64,000 nucleotides of DNA. Origin: Nematostella vectensis. Taxonomy: Eukaryota; Cnidaria; Anthozoa; Actiniaria; Edwardsiidae. The notes under the pieces are model-generated. The model was not told where the DNA came from. It saw only the letters and a list, made by a program, of their open reading frames with translations, and made no database searches. This document shows, in pieces, positions 45,101 to 57,100 of this stretch. The translations under genes and the position numbers were made by a program. The stretch's first letter is position 1. Each line of letters opens with the position of its first letter. Where the stretch lies: NCBI RefSeq assembly GCF_932526225.1, contig NC_064048.1, forward strand, positions 6,740,627-6,804,626, in the 5' to 3' direction.

Positions 45101-48100
45101 AAATTAACAATACAGTATGCAGGGTCAAGAATATCCCAGCATCAGAATAGCCTTAGCCCTTAGGCAAATCTAAGAGTGAGCCAGCTTGCAGCCTCTTACA
45201 GTTATTGTTAGTGGTTTTGCTTTTTAAATATTAAGAAATACTAGGGTTTCCATGGGGAAGCGATAGAGGACTTGCGTGAAGAGATCATGTGACCTTTTGA
45301 ATTGCAAATTTAAGCCAAAATAGACACAAAACTATCAGACTCTGTCACATCAGAGGACGATGCGAAAATAGGATCTTAAAATGAAGATAAACTTTTCAGT
45401 ATAAAAAAAAAACCTGGAATAAGTGCTAATTACGTTGCTTTTTTTTAAATTGCTATTATTTTGCCACTAAAGGCCTGAGCGTGTGCTAGTTTGTCACCAA
45501 AAAAAATCATGTGATCTCTACGTGCAAGTCCCCTATCCCCCACACCTTATTGTAACCCCTTGATTTGCCTGTGACACACTTGACTTACTTCACGCTCTTA
45601 ATCATGTGGAAGTTCTCCATCAGCTTTTCCATAATGACTGGCTTCAGCTGCTCAAACCTCTGGATTGCTTCTCGCACAAACACCAACACATCAAGGGCGG
45701 CTTGCTCATTAGAATCACCCAGGAACTCCATCAGCTGGCAAAAATAGAAAAAGTATGGTAATGTTAAAGAGCCACATCAACGACAGAAAGAGTGATTTTG
45801 GTGTTATTTTGGGAATCATTGAAATCAGAGTTCATTTCACAACATTGCATACTTTTAGCTTTTAGGTAAAATACTGTACATCTGTATTTTTCTACTTTTT
45901 AGTTGCTTTCATCACAACAAAAAGAAAAAAAAGGGGTAATATGCTGTTCAAACTGTTTTTACATCTCTTCACAATCTGCCAGTGTCGGTTGACATTGTAC
46001 CAGGAAAAGATAGTTCACTGGACCTCATGGGGAGGTTTTCCCACAGAACGAAATAAAAGGGATTCCTACTGATATGGTATAGCAGCAAATAGAGGAAGAC
46101 TGTCTCACCAGGGGAACAATAGAGTTGGCAACATCCGGGAACTTGACACTACAAGTGTGTAGGGTGCGCACCAGCATCTGTAGAAACAGGGAGTATTAGA
46201 ATGCTATAACAAATTATTTTGGTAACAAGCAAAAGCCACAGTTTAAGCTATGTACTATGCCAATGTCAATTCCTGGCAACATCATCTATCATAAGCTGTG
46301 AGAATAATAGTATTATATCAAGTACAGTCTGTAGGAACAACTTCCAGACGGGACTGGCTTGTATTATTGTGAAAAAAGTAGGTCTTATTCTCTCCCATCA
46401 AAACTATTAACACTGCACTCCCACCATTTAAAGATTCTTATTCAGTCACACACACTCACTCCCCCCCCCCCCCCCAATATCAGATACAGTACAGTATTCA
46501 ACAGAGCAGATTTAAAACCGACTTGGTGTTGCATGGGACCCCTCAATCTCCTTTTCCATGTCCACTACTATGCCAGGATGCAGACTATAGATACTTTTAA
46601 GCCATGGCTGACCACGTTTTCTTGGTAACATTTAGTACATTGCTATATTTACTTGATAACTGTTGCTATATAATGTTAGTCAGTTTAATACTGTACCTGG
46701 CGATAGCTGCCAATCTCTACTTGTTCACTTTCAAAGTGTGTCTTCGAAACTTCCTTCTTCAAAACTGCCACTACCTTTAAACACAAGAAAAACACTGTAA
46801 ATAAACACAAGTGGAAAACTGTCAATAAACACATGCAGAACACTGCCAATTAACACAAGTAGAATACTGCCAAATAAGACCATGTTGAATACTGTCAATG
46901 AACACAAGTGGGAAACTGTCAATAAAATCACACAGAACACTGCCAATAAACGCATGTAGAATACTGTCAGTAAATACAAGTATAAAATACTGTCAATGAA
47001 TACGAGGAGAATACCGTCAATATACTGTAGTAAACACAATTACAGTAGAATACTGCCGATAAACACAAGTACAGTACCGCTCACGAACATAGGGACACTG
47101 TTCGCGAAATTCGCGAACATATAGACTGTTTGCGAACACACTGTTCGCGAACAGATGCAAAATAAACGGTTTGACGAACGGTAACGTGTGATCCAGGGCT
47201 TAATAACAGCTGGAACAGCGAGAAGCCATTTATTTGACAAAGACTTGGATTAGACAGAGAATTAGTTTGAGGAGGGAATGCCCATCGCTTGATATTCTTC
47301 GAAGATTGTCGAATGTGTGTTAACTGCTAGCGAATACTTTGAAAAGCGGGAAGCCATTTATTTGACAAAGCAAAGACTTTTACTAAACACGGGAGAATTA
47401 GTTTGAGGAGGGAATGCCGATCGCTTGATTTTCTTCGAAGATTTTCGAAATGTGTCAGAAAACTGCTAGCGTAGACTTAATAACAGCGGGAAGCCATTAT
47501 TTGACAAAGACATGCAATAAACACAGGAGAATTAGTTTGAGGAAGGAACGCCGATCGATCGCTTGATATTATTCGAAGATTTTCGAAATGTGTGAAAACT
47601 GCTAGCGAAGACTTAATAACAGCGGGACGCCATTTATTTGACAAAGACATGTAATAAACACATGAGAATTAGTTTGAGGAGGGAATGCCGATCTCTTGAT
47701 ATTCTTCGAAGATTGTCGAATGTGTGTTAACTGCTAGCGAATACTTTGAAAAGCGGGAAGCCATTTATTTGACAAAGCAAAGACTTGTACTAAACACGGG
47801 AGAATTAGTTTGAGGAGGGAATGCCGATCGCTTGATTTTCTTCGAAGATTTTCGAAATGTGTCAGAAAACTGCTAGCGTAGACTTAATAACAGCGGGAAG
47901 CCATTATTTGACAAAGACATGCAATAAACACAGGAGAATTAGTTTGAGGAAGGAACGCCGATCGATCGCTTGATATTATTCGAAGATTTTCGAAATGTGT
48001 GAAAACTGCTAGCGAAGACTTAATAACAGCGGGACGCCATTTATTTGACAAAGACATGTAATAAACACATGAGAATTAGTTTGAGGAGGGAATGCCGATC

Positions 48101-51100
48101 TCTTGATATTCTTCCAAGATTGTCGAATGTGTGTTAACTGCTAGCGAATACTTTGAAAAGCGGGAAGCCATTTATTTGACAAAGCAAAGACTTGTACTAA
48201 ACACGGGAGAATTAGTTTGAGGAGGGAATGCCGATCGCTTGATTGTCTTCGAAGATTTTCGAAATGTGTGAAAACTGCTAGCGTAGACTTAATAACAGCG
48301 GGAAGCCATTATTTGACAAAGAGAGAGAATTAGTTTGAGGAGGGAATGCCGATCGCTTGATATTATTCGAAGATTTTCGATTGTGTGAAAACTGCTAGCC
48401 AATCCTTTTGAACACTGGGAAGCCATTTATTTGACAAAAACTTGTATTAGACACGGGAGAATTAGTTTGAGGAAGGAATGCCGATCGCTTGATATTCTTC
48501 GAAGATTTTCGAATGATTTTCGTTTGTGTTCGAATACATGAGTCAGCGACAACATGCTCTACTATAAATGTCTTCTTTTCGGGTTTTGTAGAATATCAAG
48601 CGATCGGCATTCCCACCTCAAACTTATTCTCCCGTGTCTAATACAAGTCTTTGTTAAAGAGATGGCTTTCCGATGTTCAAAATTCTTCGCTAGCAGTTTT
48701 CACACATTCGAAAATCTTCGAAGGATATCAAGCGATCGGCATTCCTTCTCCCGTGTTTATTACAAGTATTTGTCAATTATAGAATTTCAAAATTCTTCGC
48801 TAGCAGTTTTCACACATTCGAAAATCTTCGAAGGATATCAAGCGATCGGCATTCCTTCTCCCGTGTTTATTATAAGTATTTGTCAAACAGAATTTCAAAA
48901 TTCTTCGCTAGCAGTTTTCACACATTCGGAAATCTTCGAAGGATATCAAGCGATCGGCATTCCTTCTCCCGTGTTTATCACAAGTATTTGTCAATTATAG
49001 AATTTCAAAATTCTTCGCTAGCAGTTTTCACACATTCGAAAATCTTCGAAGGATATCAAGCAATCGGTATTCCTTCTCCCGTGTTTATTACAAGTATTTG
49101 TCAAATAGAATTTCAAAATTCTTCGCTAGCAGTTTTCACACATTCGGAAATCTTCGAAGGATATCAAGCGATCGGCATTCCTTCTCCCGTGTTTATTACA
49201 AGTATTTGTCAATTATAGAATTTCAAAATTCTTCGCTAGCAGTTTTCACACATTCGAAAATCTTCGAAGGATATCAAGCGATCGGCATTCCTTCTCCCGT
49301 GTTTATTATAAGTATTTGTCAAATAGAATTTCAAAATTCTTTGCTAGCAGTTTTCACACATTCGGAAATCTTCGAAGGATATCAAGCGATCGGCATTCCT
49401 TCCCCCGTGTTTATTATAAGTATTTGTCAAATAGAATTTCAAAATTCTTCGCTAGCAGTTTTCACACATTCGAAAATCTTCGAAAAATATCAAGCAATCG
49501 GTATTCCTTCTCCCGTGTTTATTACAAGTATTTGTCAAATAGAATTTCAAAATTCTTCGCTAGCAGTTTTCACACATTCGGAAATCTTCGAAGGATATCA
49601 AGCGATCGGCATTCCTTCTCCCGTGTTTATTACAAGTATTTGTCAATTATAGAATTTCAAAATTCTTCGCTAGCAGTTTTCACACATTCGAAAATCTTCG
49701 AAGGATATCAAGCGATCGGCATTCCTTCTCCCGTGTTTATTATAAGTATTTGTCAAATAGAATTTCAAAATTCTTCGCTAGCAGTTTTCACACATTCGGA
49801 AATCTTCGAAGGATATCAAGCGATCGGCATTCCTTTTCCCGTGTTTATTACAAGTATTTGTCAAATAGAATTTCAAAATTCTTCGCTAGCAGTTTTCACA
49901 CATTCGAAAATCTTCGAAGGATATCAAGCAATCGGTATTCCTTCTCCCGTGTTTATTACAAGTATTTGTCAAATAGAATTTCAAAATTCTTCGCTAGCAG
50001 TTTTCACACATTCGAAAATCATCGAAGAATATCAAGCGATCGGCATTCCTTCCCCAAATTAATTATCCCGTGTGTAATACAAGTATTTGTTAAATAAATG
50101 GCTTCCCGCTGTTCAAAAGTATTCGCTAGCAGTTGTCACATTCGACAATCTTCGAAGAATATCAAGCGATCGACATTCCTTCCCTTTTCGATGCAATCTT
50201 TTCAGAATAAACTAACTAACTTTTTTGCCTGTGTCTGCCCTCGTAAATCCACGATCGAATCCTTCGCATGCTTTGGCTTTCATCCGCCATCTTTATCGTC
50301 TTTATTTCTCAAACTTGAAAGTGTCTTGTCTTGATCGTCTACAAATAATTGAACTAAAGGCATATCAGACTATAACTGAATTTGTTGTTTCTGATTTTAA
50401 CGATAACCATAGCTCTCAGCTGACTTTTACACGAACAATTTATTTGAATCGCTTGCAGAACTCCTGTATGTATTTTAAGTGAGTATCAGTACTGTAAGTC
50501 TTCGGTTACACGGTACGAGTTCCCGTTTGTCAATCGGTTTGTCCCGGTCTGTTCGCGAACACTGTGTTCGCGAACATCAGCTGTTCGCGAACGTTGTTCG
50601 CGAATTTCGCGAACAGTGTTCGCGAATTTCGCGAACATTGTTCGCGAATTTCGCGAACGTTGTTCGAGAATTTCGCGAACGGTGTTCGCGAATTTCGCGA
50701 ACAATTTCGCGAACATATGTCCACATGTTCGAGAGCGATACTGTAGCATAATGTCAATAAATACATGTAAAATACTGTCAATAGAAAAAGTAGAATAATG
50801 TCAATAAATACAAGTAGAAACTGTCAATAAATACAAGTAGAATGCTGTCAATAAACATATAAGTGAACTTTTGTCTATTTCTGAGTAAAATCTACATATG
50901 TATGGACTGTACTAGGTATGTATCTTCAACATTAGTAAGTTGCAGTTATTCTTGGTCACGCCATTCTTGGTCACACCATCCTTGGTCACCATTCAATGTT
51001 GCATATTACAGTATAATTTCTTTGCTACAGTAGTCTGGTATGATGTGTGACCATACCTCATGGATATTCCTTGACGTGACAAGGTCAAGAACAAGTTGCA

Positions 51101-54100
51101 GGGTCTTCTTGCGGACCTCAGGGTCAGGAGATGCAAGTACTCGCAGGATGTCCATCACAAGCTCCTACAAAAATAAAGCAAAGTGCACAGATATCATAAA
51201 TTGTACAGAAATAGTACACAGTTGCCACACATGATTATGTCAGTGCCGGCAACCAATAAGCACTAGCATTGAATGAGTGCCAAAATATTAAATGACCCCC
51301 CCTCCCCCTCGAATAGGGCCATAACCAGAAGCAAGCAAAAACTGTAACCAGGTTAATAGACCTGGGCATGCTGGACGCATTCATAGTTTAGTCAGCGGCA
51401 TAGCCAGGATTTTCAACAGGAGGGGGCCCAAAAGGGACTTTCAAGGCATTTTCTCCTGTATTTCAGATGTCTCATACATTTACTGTATTTTTGTCTGCTA
51501 ACCCTAGGCTAACTCCCCTGTCCCTGTAAGTAGGGGATCAACAGGGGGGGTTAGGGAGTTTAACCCCCCCCCCCCCCCCTTGGGGTGCCTTATTTTATTG
51601 TTTTCATTGTGTCTGTCCATTCCAAAATTGTTATGAAGGTAAAATAATGATGGAAATTTTTGGGTCAAACCCCCCCCCCCCCCTCCCCTGGCAAAAGGCT
51701 AGATCGGCCCCTGAGTTTATGCATTCTCGGTATTAATAGACCAGGGCTCACCTGAAGGACCTTCTCGTGTGATGGGTTCTCCTTGAGTTTGATCAGCCTG
51801 TCCAGCACTATCAGTTTCACATTGTTATCACTCTCCTTGACAATCAACTCAATGTAGCAGGACGCTGCAGACTAGAAAAAACACACAAACTTACTGACTT
51901 TATAATTATATAGCAAACCAGCGGCAAGCCAGGATAAGGCATTTTCTCCTGTATTTTAGATAATGTCTCATACATTTGCTTTATTTTTTGCTGCTAGAGG
52001 GGGAAGCCCTGTACATAACTTCAAAGATGGCAGAGGATCATGGGACAAGTGGTGACAATCAAAAGGATCAAAAGTATGTATTTACTCCTATTTCAAGTAC
52101 AGAGAGAATCAATACAGAATATTGTAACCTGCATTGGTTCATGGTTCCTAGATAAATAAGCAAATATGTAAGGGTAAATATAAAGGCTTCACAAGCTGTA
52201 GGTTTATTGTTCATGTTCCTATATGAACATTCTATGGCTTTCAGATACCTGGGTTCAGGCATTTAAATGCTACCCATGAAGCATTGTGGGTTGAGATACC
52301 TTGATTTCCAAGTGCAACCTTATTTGAAATAGGTGTATACTGAACAATGTAATGGCTGCATAAATAATGCTCTGTTCTGCTTTATTTTGAAGCAGTTCTA
52401 CGCAGAGATTTGAGAAAGAACAGCTACTGCAAATGTGACAACAGAGATTGCCTAAGAAAGACAAACAATACTGAGATACTTGTATTCTACCTTGACAGCA
52501 GTTGGTGCTGATGAGAGGGTGACCAGTGTTCCAGCGGCCTCGTATCTCACAGCTGGGGACGACGAATTGAGTAGGTTGTAAATGCAGCGGATGAAGCGGG
52601 CACGCTCTGCAGGGTTGGCATGGCAAACCTGTAAATATCAACACTACTAATCAATAACTTGAAACTAAACTACAAAAAACGATTGTAATAAGCTAGAGAG
52701 GTTGTGCAGTATATAAAGTGCAGTATCTTGCACTTTATTTTCACAACATGTTGCTCAAACAGATGACATTTCATGCATACTGTTGTCACGTCTAAGATGT
52801 TACGTACCTTGTAAATCAGTTCAACAATGACTAGCTGCAGAATATCGCCAAAAGTGTTGACCTGGTCCATGCAGGTGCTTAGGTATTCTAAGGCACGTTC
52901 CTGGTCAACGTGAATCAGCATCATAAAGGCATTACGCTTGCAGGAAGCATCCTGTTCCTGTTCCAGGAAAGTGTGAACAAGCTCGGGTGCATCAGGGATG
53001 AGGAAATCAAAATTCCTGGAAAAGTAGAATTGCTTACAATGTATGAAGAAATCAGAATTCCTGGAAAAGTAGAATGGTTACAATTAAATATTGAATAAAG
53101 ATTGGGAGAAAATTACTTTAAGTAGAATGGTTTGAAAATCAAATATCCTGAAAATGCTGAATAGTTGTGAGTAAATCAAAATTATCGAAAATCTAGAAGA
53201 ATAGTTGCAAAGGGTAAATTCCTGTATGCACGTTATATACGTAGAGTTATTTACAGTAGTATAGCCTGCTATGGAAAGGGCAGCAATCACAAAAAAGTTA
53301 TCATCACTTATTTGGCTACCAAGACAAAGCATAAGGAATGTGAAAACTTGAAACATTGACTAAAATTATTGCAACATTTTTTGCGGCACATGGCCACCTC
53401 ATCCAAGATTTTTCCGCAAACCACGGTTCTGCCACGGTTGGCCGCATCAACTGTGGTAACGTTATATTCATAAAACCGCTGCCGAAATCCACAGCTTCGT
53501 GGTAGGCTCTTCCTTGCTGCTGACTGCGGGTTCTGGCTTAGCGGCGTTCGGCTTGCGCTTGACAGCACCCTTAATGTCAACGAATTCACCGTCACTGAAC
53601 GAGCCCGGAAACGTTAAAATCGCTTGGTCAGGATGCGGCTTGAGGACTCCCAGTCCTCCTCCCCTCCCACTTCCCTCGTTTTTCATTTTTGCTCAAATCC
53701 AAGATGGCGGGTATAATACACCGGTTAACCCCCCCCCCCCCCTATTAAAGGCTTTTGAAATATTATTCCTTTTCCAAATGGTAAATATGGTTGAGCAAGC
53801 CACACCTTACACCCTCCTCACTAAATCCCTATGATCTCCTGCCTGAGACTTTGTAAAAGTAAAGAAGCGCTTATAGCGAGTAATGTGAGTAATTACCTGT
53901 TGCAATATAAACGTTTTGCACTGCACCTAACGCGCAATGATAGAATCCTGCATTGTCTTGCCTGTAGTTTGCCGTTGTCATTTCCGGCATTCACTTTTCA
54001 CTGTTGACAGTGCTTGACAGCACCCTTAATGTCAACGAATTCACCGTCACTGAACGAGCCCGGAAACGTTAAAATCGCTTGGTCAGGATGCAGCTTGAGG

Positions 54101-57100
54101 ACTCCCAGTCCTCCTCCCCTCCCACTTCCCTCGTTTTTCATTTTTGCTCAAATCCAAGATGGCGGGTATAATACACCGGTTAACCCCCCCTATTAAAGGC
54201 TTTTGAAATATTATTCCTTTTCCAAATGGTACATATGGTTGAGCAAGCCACACCTTACACCCTCCTCACTAAATCCCTATGATCTCCTGCCTGAGACTTT
54301 GTAAAAGTAAAGAAGCGCTTATAGCGAGTAATGTGAGTAATTACCTGTTGCAATATAAACGTTTTGCACTGCACCTAACGCGCAATGATAGAATCCTGCA
54401 TTGTCTTGCCTGTAGTTTGCCGTTGTCAATTCCGGCATTCACTTTTCACTGTGGCAAGCCTATCCGCCGGTAAAGTGAATAGTGAAAGCGATCACGCCAG
54501 AGATGTTAAAACGTTAGGAAACTCTACTTGGCTTTTTCGCACGAGAAATATGAGAATCTACTCAACGTTTTTAGTGGTTTACAAGCCAATCGATTGGCCA
54601 GGACAAAATTTGGATGGCTGTTTGCCCCAGCCAGACAAACTTTGTCCTCCTAGTGCGATTAGGCCCTAAGTTAACGCGCGAAAAGATGAAAACAGAAAAG
54701 TAACCTCAATTAACCTAGGGAGCTTTTTTTTTTACATATGCTCCCTGACTAGAATGGAAATTGGTTGGTAATATTTAAAACAATAGTCAAAAAGCATCAT
54801 TTGTTATTTTTTCTTACTTTCTTTTTAAGACTCAATTTACCTTGGGAATGGAAATTGGTTGGTGATATCAGAAACAATAGTAAAAAAGCATAAACTGTTA
54901 TTTTTTCTTGGTTTCTTTGTATGAATGCTTGTTGAATAAATTAACCCCTCGAATTTGCATAACAACACGATAGCAAAAGATGGTACGCGTTTCTAGTCCA
55001 CGAAAGTAGGGAACGAAAGAAAATAAGGGATGGATAGAAATAAATATAGGACATTTGAGAATAACTTTCTTGGGAAAAAATTTGGAGATGCTCATGAAGC
55101 GGAAGAATAAAGAACTGGAAGTTTTTAGTGCCGATATTAAATAATTATCATGCATGCAGATTGTACTTCAAAATGTTATATGAATATAATCTTGAAAAGC
55201 ATATACGTAAACAACAGAGAGACAAGAATATTTGATTAAATACCTGTAATTTCAAGAATTTTATTGCATCCTTTCTTTTTCGGGAGTTTTAATTGTTATT
55301 TGGTAGCGAGGCATTGCCAAGTGAATGTCGGCATTTGTTTATAATTAGGGTCAAGTGGGGGTTATCTTTCGGCTTGTAAAAAAGTCGGATTCTAGTATTT
55401 GTGTATCACTAAACTAAAAAAGTGTTGATGACTTTCAAATATGAGTCAAATTTATGTATGTACTGTACAGTATGTAACTGGGAGGATTCTGAAATGCTAT
55501 AGTATGGTGTGCAAATAAAAAATATTTAATGCTTTTCTAGCTGGCTAGTGTATCATTCAGATACTTTTTTGCATTCATACTTGCTTGCTTCACAAAATTA
55601 TCAAGGTGGTCACGCTAGCATGTCTCACAATAGGCCAAGATTTCAACCAGAGAATGTCTGTGATTGATCACAATGAGACAGCTATATAGCTACATACCTA
55701 TAAATGGTGTAAATAGCCATGACAGCATTCCTCCTGACGTAGGAGTGTCTGTGATTGATCACAATGAGACAGCTATATAGCTACATACCTGTAAATGGTG
55801 TAAATAGCCATGACGGCATTCCTCCTGACGTACGAATGTCTGTGTTCTAGACATGTGCGAATGGCCGGCATCAAGGGCTCTAGCAACTCTGCTTCCTGCA
55901 AATAGGGCATTCGATTAGGAAAATAGTCCAGGTTCTAATTCCACTATGTGCAATATGTAGTCATAGAACTACAGTATACAAAAATACAGCGTCACTCCCT
56001 GTTTCTTGAAGAATTAAGAAGTATTTACATTAGTTATTGTTTTTGTTTTGTTTAACTGCTTTCTGAGCTCAAAGAACATTTAGAATGTTCCAGACCATTG
56101 TTGCCGGATGTACATACTGTACTGTGCCATAATATACCTTAAGTTTGCAAAGGAATCGCAGTGTTGAGCCCCGGATAAACTCATTTGGGTGCTGTAGATC
56201 CTGGAGAGAAAAAAAAAAAACAATGTGATTTAAAGCATTCAGCATTCAACCGCTAAGGGATCTTGTAAAGTAAAAATCCAAAAATCTGAGAAAACTGATT
56301 TTTGGAATTGTTTTAACTTTACAAGATCCTTAATGTGTTCCAGGTTTGATTTCCAGTTTCGGCCTAAGTTGAGTTCATTGGCTCTTGCCTTTGTTCTGGG
56401 GATTATTCTCTATTTTTTTCTCCCTTCACAAAACTCAACAATTTTTATCTAAGTTGAGTTTTGCAGTCAAACTAGAGTCATATGGTGGCTGTCTTAGGTG
56501 CATAAAGATATCCTATGCCTTTGACTTGACCATGATGTTTCTACGCTTTCATATAAACCATCATTCCATATTTGTTTTGCTTTTTCACCGCCGTTGAAAG
56601 AACCACATTGCGTCGAAAATTTCCAAGTACACTTGCAGGAATTACTTTGATGGCTGCCGTTTTAAAATACAGGCTCAGGACTAAAAGTAACTGTAGAAAA
56701 TAAATGACTTCATAAATGCTCTTGGATGTTTATTTAAAAAACATAACATAATGGAAACAGTCATCAGTCTTTCATTTTTCTCAGAAGCTTGCGCAAGGTT
56801 CATCCATTTTGGGATAGCTGTGGTAAGGGATAGCTGTAACATGGGATCACTGTGGTATGCCTAGCCAATTAGATGGCAGGCTTTTTGGCGGGCTTTTTCC
56901 TGCGTGTTGCGTTCAAAAAGGAATGTTCCGCTCGCCACAAGTTCAAAAGAAGCTCAAACCATTACGACGAGAGGAGTTTCCCTGGAGATTTCACGCCAAA
57001 TGCACCCAGTTTCTATTTTATTTGAGCACTACTGCTGCTTAAATCCAAAGCTTGCCTGCTCGACTATGCTATTTCTATGCTTTGATATAAACCATCATTT

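Larger units (their letters stand above)
47072..50743. mobile_element. Foldback DNA transposon, 3672 bp, built of two opposing tandem arrays
   Basis: Flanked by TA on both sides (47070-47071 and 50744-50745). Ends are inverted repeats: CAGTACCGCTCACGAACAT and ATGTTCGAGAGCGATACTG. CAGT ends and TA duplication fit the Tc1/mariner type. Each end carries GTTCGCGAAATTCGCGAAC palindromic repeats. Inside, a left array (47215-48485) and a right array (48590-50190) are reverse complements of related units, so arms of about 1.3-1.6 kb can fold on each other. No transposase is encoded. The element interrupts a minisatellite in COPB1 intron 8. Confidence 0.85.

Noticed and set aside
48554-50097. Family of proteins with repeated FFASSFHTF-type words
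   Set aside because: They are translations of the foldback element's right array, with no start context, splice logic or known domain.
48590-50190. CRISPR-like appearance of regular repeats
   Set aside because: Units are directly adjoining with no unique spacers, and the window is clearly animal DNA.
54550-54670. TruB-like pseudouridine synthase start ([12 protein letters not shown])
   Set aside because: Only a dozen residues resemble the family and a stop follows; no further exons found.
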